Shown here piece by piece: positions 10,581 to 22,250 of a DNA stretch of 64,000 nucleotides. The first letter of the stretch is position 1. The number at the start of each line of letters is the position of its first letter. Under the pieces are notes generated by a model. The model was not told the origin of the DNA. It saw nothing but the letters and a program-made list of their open reading frames with translations, and ran no database searches. Position numbers and translations under genes: made by a program. Source of the DNA: Lotus japonicus. Taxonomy: Eukaryota > Streptophyta > Magnoliopsida > Fabales > Fabaceae. Where the stretch lies: NCBI RefSeq assembly GCF_012489685.1, contig NC_080042.1:57331069-57395068 (forward strand), written 5' to 3'.

Positions 10581-11441
10581 CCCAAAGTTGTCAGAACTTC
10601 TGGGCTAACTAACAAGAAAGGACCCAGAAAGTGGGTACCTAGGGATAAGATTATATATGTTGCAGATATCTTCAATAGGTCCATCGAAACTCCAACCATG
10701 GAACCTGGACAGTGGATGCAGGCAACACATGACGGGAGAAAGGCATATGTCCCAAGATCCAAAACTTGAACCTGAAGGTGAAGTTAATCTTGGAGGCATC
10801 AGTAGAGTAAGATTTGGTCAAGTCAAAGCTAGCTGAAAAAGCTTGTAGAGATGAGCATGACTGTTTCAGATAGAAACAAAGACTCAGAACTTGTCAAACC
10901 AGAAGCAACAACATCAGAAGATGCTACTACAACTTCTGACTTGCGTCATCAGAAGAAGAGTAGGTTCATAGCTTTTCATTCTGAAGCATCTGAAGATGGA
11001 ATTTTTTCCAGAATGGAGATGTCACCAGAACCTCTGGACTTTGACACTTCTGCTCTCATAAGAAGATATACTAATCAGCAGCCAAGTATCCCTTGGTATT
11101 CCTTCTGAGGGGGAGTATTTCGTCTTATGCTCTTACTATTTTTTTTCCACCTTCATTCTTTTTGCTTATGACAAAAAGGGGGAGAACTTATAGTATCTTG
11201 ACAACTCCTATATTATTTAGCTCAGAATCTAGATATTACTAACGTTGATATTAAGTATTAGATTCAGGGGGAGCTTAGCTCAGAATCAAGCACGAGTCTT
11301 GGATTCAGAAGGAGCAAGATAAACTATACACATCAGGATAAGTTTTAACTCTGATACCTTATACTCTGAGTGTATTCAGTTTATTTGTTTAGAGTTGTTC
11401 ATCAAAATACATGGTTTTGTCATCATCAAAAAGGGGGAGAT
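10581..11441 (+). pseudogene. Residual pol leader and 3' region of SIRE-like element
   Basis: After the gag stop the same frame runs to a TGA at 10767-10769 and contains the linker seen just before protease in SIRE elements (PRKWVPRDKIIYVADI, EPGQWMQATHDGRKAYVPRS). The rest of pol is absent. An 85-codon ORF (10851-11108) rich in Ser and Glu is unrecognised and may be left from the region between pol and the 3' LTR. Runs of AAAAAGGGGGAG occur near 11174 and at the true polypurine tract, 11429-11441. Confidence 0.6.
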
Positions 11442-12768
11442 TGTAAGATCAAGATTTGGTCATGTGGTACAACTCTATGTTTTGATGATAACAAGTATTT
11501 ATTTGTGGATGAACAACTATGATACTCTAATGTTTGTCTTGAGTGTTTTGACAAACAGGTTCTGATTCTGACACCAGAAGATATATTCGTCAGAAGTTCT
11601 GAAGATCAGAAGATCTGAAGATCAGAGGATCTGAGCATCAGAGGATCTGAGGATCAGAGGATCTGAAGATCAGAAGATCTGAAGATAAGAGGATCTGAGG
11701 ATCTGAGGATCTGAAGATCAGAGGATCTGAGGATCAGAGGATCTGACGATCTGAGGATCTGAGGATCAGAGGATCTGAGGATCAGAGGATCTGAAGATCA
11801 GAGGATCTGAGGATCAGAGGATCTGAAGATCTGAGGATCAGAAGATCTGAAGACCAGAAGCTCTGAGGGACCAGAGGCTCTGAAGGTCCAGAAGCTCTGA
11901 AGGTCCAGAAGCAGAAGTTACGAAGGTCAGAGGATCCAAGCATCCCTCTGACTCTGATCACCAAGCTTCACAAGTTCCAACACGAAGCATAACTCTGATC
12001 AGAAGTCATTGGTTAAAGGCAAATGTCTCTATCAAGAAGTACAAGAGCAGTGTACTATTCTGACAAGCCTACCTACCAAGGTTCAGCCACAGCAGGTTCT
12101 GGAAGTTCCAGAAATGCCCTCCAACGGTCATATTCTCTCAACAGAAATATCCTTTGCACCTTGGACTATAAAAGGCTGAAGAAAAAGAAGAAAGAAAAGA
12201 GAGAGATCAAGAGCTGCAATACAAGAAAAGATTCAAGCCTCTACTTTCTTCATCTGTTCTTATTTAGTTTACACTCAGCTTATTTAGAAGCAAACTTTTG
12301 TAAACACCAACCTCAAACAGTTGTTTGATTTTCCTTAAGGGACCGGGTAGGTCAGTATCCTTAAGAAGACTAAGAGAGTGAATCTTAGTGGTGATTCCTT
12401 TAGGAGATCAAGGTTGATCGGATCCTAGAGAAGACTAAGAGAGTGAATCTTAGTGATAGCTAAGTCAGTGTATTGTTAGTCACTTGTAGGTTTCAAGTGC
12501 AGTTGTAACAATTATCTGATTAGTGGATTGCCTTCATTCTAAGAAGGAAGAAATCACCTTAACGGGTGGACTGGATTAGCTTGAGGGATTTATCAAGTGA
12601 ACCAGGATAAAATACTTGTGTGCTTTTCTCTTCTCTCTATCTTTATCCGCTGCACCATCTATCTTAGAGAAACCGAAAAGATTTACTTTAAATCTTAAGG
12701 GGAAAGTTTTTATATTAAAAACGCTATTCAACCCCCCCCCCCCCTTCTAGTCGTTTTTCACACCTTCA
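11442..12768 (+). repeat. 3' LTR of SIRE-like element
   Basis: 1327 bp, nearly identical to the 5' LTR. Single-base differences include positions near 12294 and 12375, with an expanded C-run near 12731-12744. Confidence 0.93.
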
Positions 12769-13939
12769 ATCAAATAGTTTCATCTATTATGAGTTTAATT
12801 CAATCAACCATAATTAATATTCCCTTTTTTCTTTATTTAAAAATAAATTATGGAAGACCTAAACAATTAATTAGGTTTTGACTTGAAATTTAAAACCTAA
12901 TTCATATTTATGGAAAAAAGCATTTTTTCAATGAATATTAAACAAGGAATATTCAAACAGTTTTTTTAAAAAATTACAACTTTAGCTAATCAAATGGTTC
13001 CACCTATTATGGGCTTAAATCAATCAACCATAATTAATTTTCCATTTTTATAAATTATGCAAGATCTGCATAATTAATTAGGTTTTGACTCAAATTTTAA
13101 AACCTAATTCCTATTTAATGAAAAAAGAATTGTTTTAATGAATTACAACTAAGAAAAATTCAAGCAATTTTTTAAAAAAATTTCAAGTTTAAGTAATCAA
13201 ATGGTTGCATCTATTATGAGCTTAAATCAATCAAGCATAAATAATATTCCCTTCCTTTTTTTTTAATTAAAAATAAATTATGCAAGATCTAAACAGTTAA
13301 TTATGTTTTGACTCAAAATTTAAAAGCTAATTCGTATTTATGGAAAAAAATATTTTCTTAATGAATATTATATAAGGAATATTCAAACAGCTTTTAAAAA
13401 AGTTCCAAGTTTAAGTAATTAAATGGTTCCATCTATTGTAGGCTTAAATCAATCAACCATAATTAATCTTCTGTTTTTTTTCTTTATTTAAAGATAAATT
13501 ATGCAAGATCTGCTCTAATTGGGATCAACCTAAATACAATGTTACTTTTAATTATCTTTACAACAAATTAGGAAAAGTCAAGTTTTTCTAATCCTATTTT
13601 TGTGAAGGAATCCACGTTTTTTTTATATATGAGGAAAGGTATATTCGAGTAAAAAATCTAAATAATTAATTAGAGGTTAACTCAAATTTTAAAACCTAAA
13701 TCGTATTTAAAAAAGTATTTTTAAATGAATATTCGAGAAGATTATTCAATCATTTTTTTAAATCCAATTTTAAATTACCTTTTTTTAATTATTGAAAGAT
13801 AAATTATGCAAGATCTGCTCTACTTTTGATCAACCAGTATTCAATGTTACCTTTTTTTCCTTTACAACAAATTACGAGAATGAAAAGATATTTCAATTCT
13901 ATTTTTGGGAGGAAATCCGCGTTTTAATGGTAAAAAATA
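12769..13939. repeat. ~210-bp tandem repeat, right part
   Basis: AT-rich units share TTAGGTTTTGACT-type cores at about 12871, 13078 and 13301, giving periods of 207 and 223 bp. More diverged relatives reach 13930. Other shared landmarks are CAATCAACCATAATTAAT and GCAAGATCT. This is internal tandem repeat of the Helitron, not coding. The last 9 bp (13931-13939) are the target duplication of the next MULE. Confidence 0.75.
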
Positions 13940-14294
13940 GGCTTAATTCCATTTTGGGCCCCTGATGTTTCAAAATTGAGCGATTGGGGCCCCCGTGTTT
14001 AAACGTAGCGGTCAGGCACCCCAACGTTTTAACAACGTGCGTTTCAAGTCCTTTTTTTAAGTTCCGTTAGTTTGACCAAACGGAGCCCGTGACGTGGATT
14101 TTCTTTTTCATTTAACATTTTTTTTTACCCAGAAATTTCCCCTCGATACACAAACACGATTCCCCCAATTTTTAACCCTAATTTCATCCTATCCTAACTT
14201 AGCAAGAGAAGAGAGATTGAGAGGTTGGTGCAGCTTCACCCCCTGAAGTTCCTGGTTTTCTTCAAACTTCGAATCCAACGGTGCTCAGCCAAAG

Positions 14295-17200
14295 ATGGTG
14301 CGCGTGGCATGGAGAGGGAGAGGTCGTGGACGGAGAGGATCTTCTGTCGTGGACGAAGGGAATCCAAGGCAAACGCTCCCTGTAGCTCCTGCTGTGCTCC
14401 ACCAGGTCACTCCTCCGAGGTACCTTTATGGCCTTTTCTCTATCGTTTTTCTACATAGAATATGTTGGTGGTGTTAATTTATTGAAGGTCTTTACTGTGA
14501 TTGTTGGATTCTAGGTACTTACCTGTAAATATTTTTCATGGAGGGAAGTTTGTGACTCACCCTAGGTATGGATATATTGATGGGGAATGTGTGAAGCTCG
14601 AAAAATGTGATATTGATACCCTAAACTCAATTGGGTTGAACAGTATTGCCAAGGATCTAGGTTATAGGTCATTTAAAGTCTGGTACCTTGAACCTGGGTT
14701 TAGGCTTCAAAATGGTTTGAGACCCTTTGTAGATGATGCAGATGTGTTAAGGTTCTTCAAAGAGCACAGTGGGAGTGATATTGTCAATTTCTACATTGAG
14801 TAATTTACTGATGTTCCTGGATCTTTAGATAACCTGGTAATTGATGATGATGTGGTGTATGATGAGGTTGATATAATTTCTTGCTCTGTTGCTCAACCTA
14901 GTCATCTTGAGCCTGAATCTGATGCTCAACCAATATCTCATGCCCCACCTGAACCTGAACCTCAAAGTGAAGCTGAAGCTAAACCTATGCCAGTTGATGT
15001 TGAACCTGTGGTAGTTGATGATGATGTGGTGTATGATTAGGTTGAGATAGTTTCTTGCTTTGTTGCTCAACCTAGTCATCTTGAGCCTGAATCTGATGCT
15101 CAACCAATATCTCATGCCCCACCTGAACCTGAACCTCAAAGTGAAGCTGAAGCTGAACCTCTGCCAGTTGATGCTGAACCTGTGCTAGCTCAACCTGAAG
15201 GTGAAAATCCATCAAGTGAAGATGAAGATTACATTGGTAGTTCAGATGATGAGGATGATAGTGAAGTTAGCCTTGATGACAGTGATTATGAAGAAGGTTA
15301 TGACTGGAGTCAAGTTCTTCCTGTGAATTACAAAGCTCCTCCTGCTGTTTGCCCAAGCAAAATTGTTTCTTATTTTGAAGATGAGAATGAGAGTTCTAAA
15401 GACCTAGAAACTCCATATGACAGTGATGAGGATTGTGAGAAGCTAAGGAGGAGGAAATTTCCAAAATTCAAGGTGGGAGATGAAGGTTCTGTGATCAAAT
15501 TTGAGGTTTGCCATATATTTACTGATCTAAATCTGTTTAGAGATGCTGTGAGAGACTATGCCCTGCAACATAAGAAGGATATTGTGTTTAAAAAAATGAA
15601 CCTAAGAGGATTGTAATCAAATGTCAGGAAGGGTGTCCATTTTATTTGAGGGCTTCCAAGTATGAACAGAATAGCTATTGGCAAATTGTCACATTAAAAG
15701 ATGAGCACACATGCTACTTGAGTAATAAAAACAGACAAGCAAGGCCTTCCTTTGTTGCTAAGAAATTTGTTCCCCTTCTAAGGCATACCCCTCACATGAA
15801 ATTAAAAGCATTGGGTGAGGAAGCTAAAAATAAGTGGGGTGTGAGACTGAGTAGGTTTCAGTTATCTAGAGCTAGAGTCAAGGCACAAAAGATGATTGAA
15901 GGGGCAACCTTAGAGCAATACAAGCATCTCAGAAGTTATGGTGAAGAATTGAGAAGAAGTAAACCAGGGAGCACAGTGGTGATCAAAACCATGGCAGGGG
16001 CTGGTGTAGCTGTATTTGAGAGGATATATGTATGTCTAGCTGCATGTAAAAGAGCTTTTACCACCACATGTAGACCTCTAATTGGTTTAGATAGGTGTTT
16101 TCTCAAAGGTGTTTATGGTGGGAAACTCTTAACTGCAGTTGGAAAGGATGGTAACAATCAGGTGTATCCTATAGCTTATGCAGTTGTGGAGGCAGAGACA
16201 AAAGACTCTTGGGACTAGTTTCTGGATTTGTTACTGTTTGACTTAAACAATATTCAGAACAAGAGATGGTGCTTCATCTCTGATCAACAGAAGGTGCTTA
16301 TTTTACCATATTTGCATTTTATTAGTCCTACTTTTATTGCTACTGTTAAGCCTTACTGTTATTGTTATTCCTTACTGTTGTTGTTAAGCCTTACTGTTTC
16401 TGGATTGGTTGTTTTTGAAGGGACTTGTTCCTACACTGGCAGCCATGGATGAGAATGTTGATCACAGATTCTGTGTTAAACATTTGTATGCAAACTTCAG
16501 GAAGAAATACCCGGGGGATGAAATGAAAGGAGCACTGTGGAATGCTGCAAGGGCATGTACTATGTCATGGTGGGAAAAGGCCATGCTCAAAATCAAAGAA
16601 TTGACTTGAAGCAAGGATGCTTGGAATGACTTGAAGCAGGTCCCTATGAAACAATGGAGTAGAGCTGGCTATAGCACATACCCTGTGTGTGACTTGCAGG
16701 TTAATAACATGTGCGAAGCCTTCAACAGAGCAATCCTAGAGTATATGGATAAACCTATAATCAACCTACTTGAAGGATTGAAGTTTTATCTCATAAATAG
16801 GATTGTGAAGCAAAGGGATGTGGTTCTTAGGGGGAGAGCTATCTCCAGCCATTCAGAAGAAGTTAGAGGTGTCTAAGAGAGACTCTGCTGCCTGGCTTCC
16901 AGTGAATGTTGGTGATCAAAACAATGCTCCGTTTGAGGTGACAAATGGCACATGGAAGTATGCTGTGAACTTGGCTGCAAAGACTTGTGCATGCAGAAGG
17001 TGGGACCTAACTAGCATCCCATGCTGCCATGTTGTTGCCTGCTCATGGTATAACAACACTAGGCCTGAGGAATATGTTGACTCCTATTACTGGTAAATGC
17101 ATCATGCTATTTTGTGCATTCATTTCCTTGCTGCCATGTTGTTTTGCATTTTGCGCTTGCCTATGTATACATTTTGTCTGTCTAATTAGGTGATGTTTCA

Positions 17201-18037
17201 TTTGTAGGAAAAGTACATTTTTGAGGACTTATGAGAATATCATTTTGCCATGCAATGGTCCTGACTTGTGGCCTAGCCCAGGGGACAATGTCTTGCCAAT
17301 TGTACCACCAGAAATGAGAAGGGCACCAGGAAGGCCAAGGAAAAAAAGGGTCAAGGCAGCTGATGAGCCAAAAGATCCACATAAGCTCAGAAGAATTCAA
17401 TCCACAGTATTCTGTGGAAACTGTAGAAGGTCAGGCCACAACATCAGATCATGCAGGGCTAAAACAGCTGCTGACATTGTTATTCCACCAGGAGGGAATA
17501 AGGTAATATTTGGTTCAGTCATTTATCTTTAGTTCATTCATGTTGTTAATCTATTTAACCTTGATTTGCATGTTCACAGAAAAGCAAGAAGAAAACTAAT
17601 GGGGCAAGTGGTAGTGGAACAACTCCTGGAGCACAAGAAGGACAAGCTCGGCCACCAAACCAAGGAGGATCTCAGGCACCTCAGCAAGGAGAATCTCAGC
17701 CACCAAACCAAGGAGGAAATAAGGTAATGGATTTATCTTGGTGCTTCATTTAGCATTGGTTTAATGTTATTCAATGTTTTGAACCTTGGTGGTTGCATGT
17801 TCACAAAAAAATAAGAAGAAAAGTAAGGGGGCAAGTGGCAGTGGAACTCAGGGAGCAAATGAAGGAGGATCTCAGCCACCTACTCAGGGTTCTGTGTTTA
17901 ATGATGGTGTATTGAGTCAGCAAAGATCATCACAAGCAGGAAGTGCAATAAATGAGGGTGGAAATGAAGGGGAAACTGGAGCATTGAGGACCAGAAAGAG
18001 AACAAGAGCATCATTGGCTGCTGTGGGAACTCAATGA
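14295..18037 (+). pseudogene. MuDR-like MULE transposase, multiply disrupted
   Basis: Exons with GT...AG borders are visible: 14295-14419, 14515-16293, 16421 to about 17092, about 17208-17502, and two C-terminal Gly/Gln/Ser-rich exons ending at 18037. In order the product has an N-terminal HGGKF segment, an acidic region with a 58-residue tandem duplication (174-bp units from 14838), a MuDR DNA-binding region (about 15480-15700), the MULE catalytic domain (LIGLDRCFLKG, AVVEAETKDSW, SDQQKG), a SWIM finger CxC...CxH (about 16985-17032), an AT-hook-like GRPRKKR and a CCHC knuckle CGNCRRSGHNIRSC. Lesions are stops at 14801, 15038, 16216 and 16607, a one-base frameshift in an A7 run at 15590-15596 and another at the G run 16830-16834. 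It cannot make a full enzyme. Confidence 0.9.
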
Positions 18038-18489
18038 AGTCAGACTTCAAGAGCACCATTTGTCTAAGAACCTATTTCTATGTCTAAGAACTTGTAATTT
18101 GTTTTGTAGTTTGAACCTATGTGTATTGACTGAGATGTTACTCATGTTGTGATGTCTAAGAACCTGTGTGATGTTTTGAACCTATGTGATGTTCTGAACC
18201 TATGTCATGTTCTGAACCTATTTTGTTGTGTTGTATTGAATGATGAGTTAAGTAAGGTTGATGTTATAATTGTTGTCATGTCTAGTTTGTGTTCAATTGT
18301 TATGATGTCTTAATTGTGACATACTGAATTATGTAAAAGGATAAAGAAAGGAAAGGAAAGCAGGGATAGATAGCATCATAACATTAGATAGCAAACAACC
18401 TTTCTCATTGCATTAGAAAATGGACCCAGAAAACCTAACATAATCTTTCTCATTCTCCTTACATTTCATCATTCTCTTTCATTCCTAGC

Positions 18490-18961
18490 TTATGTCCTAT
18501 AAATTTTCACCAACAACATTACAATGACAAGTAACAAAGCTGCACAAAGTCCCCACCCAATTACACAACACCTAGTCAAATACATCTCATTCTTCTTATG
18601 CACTTCAATCTTGCGGATTAGGCCTGAAATAACCTTCCTTTCACGTGCATTGCCTTCCCCATCATACCACTGGAAAAATCCGCACATCCTCCTCCCATAA
18701 ACCTGAAGATTAAACCCAGTGAACCAAACTCAGCAAATAAAATGGCAGATGTGAAGAAATTGACAGTGAAGAAAATTTCAGTGAAGAAATTAGATAGCAA
18801 ACCCAGTGAACCAAACTCACATGATATTTGCCACAACCATAGAATCGACGCCCAGCATTATCACCCACCCAACATGTAACCAGCTTCGACTCGACCCCAC
18901 AATCGCAGTACCTTGTTCGAACAGATCCATGGGTGTTGGAGCATCCACTTGCACTTGACAT
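18490..18961 (-). CDS. GRF-type zinc finger / single transmembrane protein, MULE-borne
   Basis: Two exons on the minus strand: 18961-18821 (47 codons) and 18702-18490, with a 118-bp intron bounded by GTGAGT and CTTCAG. Splicing is phase 0 and gives an uninterrupted 117-residue protein. Residues 19-61 form a GRF zinc finger: CxCG at 19-22, GRRFYGC at 37-43 and CGFFQWYD at 54-61. Such fingers bind single-stranded nucleic acid in other proteins. A basic linker (IRKIEVHKK) leads to a hydrophobic helix at about 92-113, so a membrane anchor with the finger on one face is predicted. GRF plus C-terminal membrane proteins are common uncharacterised plant ORFs. Its place inside MULE termini, convergent with the transposase, points to an element-encoded or captured gene. 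It is open although the transposase has six lesions. Confidence 0.85.
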
Positions 18962-19358
18962 TTGAATCGAACGAGCTTCTTCCTCGTTTCTTACTCTTAG
19001 CGCTTCTTCCCCCTTCTCTTCGACCTTCTTCCTTTCTCCTTCTCTTCGAGCTTCTTCTTCTCCCCTTCTCTTCTTCTTCTTCCTGTTTACAATTAGGTTA
19101 AAATTGGGGGAACCAAACTCGTGTTTCTGATTTGAGGGGGGAATGAGTTTGGGAAAAAAAATGTTAAATGAAAAAGAAAATCCACGTCAATTAATGAAAG
19201 GGGCTCCGTTTGGTCAAACTAACGAAACTTAACAGAAGGACTTGAAACACACGTTTTTCAAACGTTGGGGTGCCTGATCGCTACGTTTAAACACGGGGGC
19301 CCCAATCGCTCAATTTTGAAACATCAGGGGCCCAAAATGGAATTAAGCCTAAAAAATA

Positions 19359-19473
19359 TGATTAAAATTTGAATAAAAAATTAAATAATAATTGTGAACA
19401 GTTTTATTTTGTATTCAAAATAAGGTGGAACAACATAAATTTCGTAACCCAATATTGATATATTCACATTACC

Positions 19474-19508
<35 letters not shown>

Positions 19509-19920
19509 TCATTCTTTCCTCTACATACAGTTTAAATTTCTTTTCCTCTGACGTATTTATTACTTTCTACGTTCTTCCAAAAACTTCCTTCACCACGCCT
19601 AAGTTTGAAGATTTCCCATGGATGAACTACAAGCATTAGTATTCATACTGTATTTTCCAATACAAAACGCTGATTTCCTGTTAATATGAAAACGCTGATT
19701 TCATGCACAGGGTATTAAATGAGGAAAACGTTGACCGCTGCTTTTATTACTGATCAATCATAGGGAAAAAATCAGCGAGCAAACCCTAATTTCAGACTAT
19801 ATATACCCCCTTATGTGACATTTCTCCTCCATCATTCCCAGCATTTTCCATCATTCCTTGCATATTTCAAATTAACCTACATTCTGATGGCTTCATGAAA
19901 AGAGATTCGTTGCAGATGAG
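19359..19920. other. Non-coding Helitron segment with TTTA microsatellite and promoter-like stretch
   Basis: A (TTTA)n run occupies about 19474-19509. From about 19790 the sequence matches the 5' region of the RPA-like gene at 6635-6730 (TATATATA, CTCCATCATTCC, an ATGGCT start). Here the ATG meets a TGA after two codons and is followed directly by helicase sequence. This looks like an RPA-type promoter left after an internal deletion. Confidence 0.55.
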
Positions 19921-21428
19921 TTGAATTACAATAAAGATGAAATGCTTAGGATACATGAAGAATTGGTTTGTTGCCTTACTTCAGAGCATGAGGGAGTTTA
20001 TAAAAATGTTTTGAATGTTGTATTATCTGATAATGGGGGATTCCTTTTCTTATATGGTTTTGGAGGAACTGGAAAAACATATGTTTGGAACACCTTATCC
20101 GCTGCTTTGCGTTCAAGGGGCCTTATTGTGTTAAATGTTGCATCCAGCGGAATAGCATCCCTATTGTTACCCGGAGGTAGAACTGCTCATTCCAGGTTCT
20201 CTATTCCTATTTCAATAAATGAGATATCAACCTGTAATCTTCGTCAAGGTTCACCAAAAGCTGAATTATTGAAAAAAGCAAGCCTAATTATTTGGGATGA
20301 GGCACCTATGTTGAACAAACATTGCTTTGAAGCTTTTGACAGATCTCTAAATGACATTATGAAGACTAGATCTACTTATGGTTATGACATTCCATTCGGA
20401 GGGAAAGTTGTGGTACTAGGAGGTGACTTTAGACAAATACTCCCAGTTATTTCCAAAGGAAGTCGTTCGGAGATTTTGGGTTCTGCTATCAATTCTTCAT
20501 ATCTATGGAAGCATTATATTGCAAGGTAATGAAGTTGACTGTTAATATGAGATTGCAAAATGCTAACTCATCTTCTTCATCAGCAGAAATAAAAGAGTTT
20601 GTTAATTGGTTGCTTCAAGTGGGAGACGGAACAGTTACAACCATTGATGAAGCCGAATCACTCATTGAGATTCCTCCAGATCTTCTTATTGAACCGTGTA
20701 AGGATCCCTTACTTGAAATAGTACATTTTTCATATCCGAAACTTTTGTTTAATTTGGAAAATAATTCATTCTTTCAAGAAAGAGCAATCCTTGCACCAAC
20801 ACTTGAAAGTGTAGAGGAAATCAACAACTTTATGTTAGCTATGATTCCTGGTGAGGAAACAGAGTATTTGAGTTGTGATACTCCATGCAAGTCCGGTGAA
20901 GATTCGTGTGTCAATGCAGAATGATTTACATCAGAATTCTTAAATGATTACAAATGCTCCAGAATTTCAAACCATCAAATTAAACTAAAAGTCGGTGTCC
21001 CTATCATGCTCATTCGAAACATTGACCAAGCTGCAGGGTTGTGTAATGACACTTGAATGATTGTCAACACTTTGACTAAATATATAATTGTTGCTACTGT
21101 TCTAAACGGAAACACGATGGAAGAAACAACCTTTATTCCAAGGATGAGCTTAACTCCATCTAATTCTGACATTCCATTCGAATTCCAGCGCAGAAAAATC
21201 CCTGTTACTTTATGTTTTGCAATGACTATAAATAAAAGTCAGAGACAGTCTTTATCTCATGTTGGACTGTATTTGCCAAGACCTGTCTTTACTCATGGGC
21301 AGTTATATGTTGCACTATCAAGAGTTAAATCTAGAAAAGGTTTGAAGATACTAATCCTAGATGACCAAGGAGTAGTTTCTAACACTACCCGCAATGTTGT
21401 CTATCAAGAAGTCTTTGAAAATATTTGA
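19921..21428 (+). pseudogene. PIF1-type helicase domain of Helitron Rep/Hel, disrupted
   Basis: This is the C-terminal helicase part of a Helitron replicase. Walker A GFGGTGKT is near 20056-20079 and Walker B LIIWDEAP near 20287. Downstream are GGDFRQILPVI and, near the end, MTINKSQRQSLSHVGLYLPRPVF...QLYVALSRV, the typical Helitron helicase finish. The reading frame changes near 20525, with stops at 20922-20924 and 21055-21057. One glycine of the usual SQGQ motif is Arg. No ATG fits the start and the N-terminal Rep (HUH nickase) domain is absent, so the protein cannot initiate rolling-circle transposition. It lies about 0.6 kb upstream of the Helitron 3' end, as expected for the family. Confidence 0.85.
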
Positions 21429-21991
21429 TATGTAAGTGCTGTTTTTTACTACAATTTTGTTGGGTTTATATTTTTTAAATACCAAATCTGATATGTCTTT
21501 GTTTTAATTGTTGACAGTATAAATAAAAGTCAAGCAGCTTATTGGTCATCTAACTTGAAGGATAATTCTGTGGCTATAAGGTTTGTTTTTAATTTTCAAA
21601 TGATATATCAAGTTTATCTTTGTATTTTCATCTTTGTATTGTTTACTAATTATTACTCTGATATCTACTTTTTCCAGTGTAGGTTACGATGTTCAAATAT
21701 TGAATTGGTAGCAAATTTCAACTTCAAGTCTAAAGTCATTATCACTGAACATGGACAGCAAGTTCTATTAAGCAATCATGTTGTTGACATTTTTGCGATT
21801 TTTTAATTTGTTTGTTTTTGCAACACATTCTGTAAAATCTTGGATTTATAATATTGTTCATGTGTTGACATCGGTAGGCCATACAACGAAATCTATTTAA
21901 AAATTTTACGTTGGTCTATTCACATACATGATTGAACATACTCTCTGTTATTTGATATTCTACAGATATATCTACAAAATAAACTTAATCG

Positions 21992-22020
21992 TCGTGCAAC
22001 GCACGAGTGAAAATGACTAG
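21992..22020 (+). other. Helitron 3' terminus: hairpin and CTAG
   Basis: Stem TCGTGC, loop AAC, stem GCACGA, a short spacer, then CTAG with host T following. It matches the structure at 4439-4466. Confidence 0.8.
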
Positions 22021-22250
22021 TTACGTTAAAAAAAAGTTTATAACATTATTGTCTAGTCATTCCGTTTTATTCTGTTCTATTATATGTTTTGCCATGTTAT
22101 GTTTGGTTTTCAAACGATACCATAAGGGCATAGGACTATGAATAGTTACTTTCATGCAAATGATATGGGTTTTCGCACAACAAATTCTCCAATTCATGAT
22201 CGTGGGCCTTTTTTTTAAATGATGAAGGATATAATATCTTTGGATACCCG

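Larger units (their letters stand above)
7570..12768 (+). mobile_element. SIRE-like Ty1/copia element, gag-only
   Basis: LTRs lie at 7570-8874 and 11442-12768, both TG...CA, with a perfect 5-bp target duplication ATCAA (7565-7569 and 12769-12773). A primer-binding site complementary to initiator tRNA-Met follows the 5' LTR (8877-8888), and a polypurine tract AAAAAGGGGGAGA precedes the 3' LTR. The coding part is an intact gag plus a short start of the pol region. Integrase, reverse transcriptase and RNase H are missing. The LTRs differ by only a few substitutions plus repeat-length changes, so insertion was recent. It interrupts the Helitron's tandem repeat. Confidence 0.92.
13940..19349 (+). 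mobile_element. MuDR-type MULE with transposase and a convergent second gene
   Basis: 5410 bp with ends GGCTTAATTCC/GGAATTAAGCC. Terminal inverted repeats of roughly 190 bp are only slightly diverged. A perfect 9-bp target duplication TAAAAAATA flanks it (13931-13939 and 19350-19358). Inside, a decayed MuDR-like transposase is on the plus strand (14295-18037) and an intact GRF zinc-finger/membrane gene is on the minus strand (18490-18961), tail to tail. The architecture recalls maize MuDR with its convergent mudrA and mudrB, but the second gene here is not recognisably mudrB. Confidence 0.92.
4952..22020 (+). mobile_element. Composite Helitron carrying RPA-like and helicase remnants
   Basis: The proposed 5' end is TCTATATACTTTATAAAAG at 4952, directly after host A. 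The 3' end is a hairpin TCGTGC/GCACGA (21992-21997 and 22001-22006) followed by CTAG at 22017-22020, directly before host T. This is the A|T insertion pattern of Helitrons. Plant Helitrons carry a Rep/PIF1 helicase and often an RPA70-like gene. Remnants of both are present (6728-7353 and 19921-21428), but no Rep domain is visible. Removing three later insertions (5068-6512, 7570-12768, 13940-19349) leaves about 5 kb, so the element is deleted and non-autonomous. The 3' end is firm. The 5' end is inferred from terminal sequence and from enclosing both gene remnants. Confidence 0.6.
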
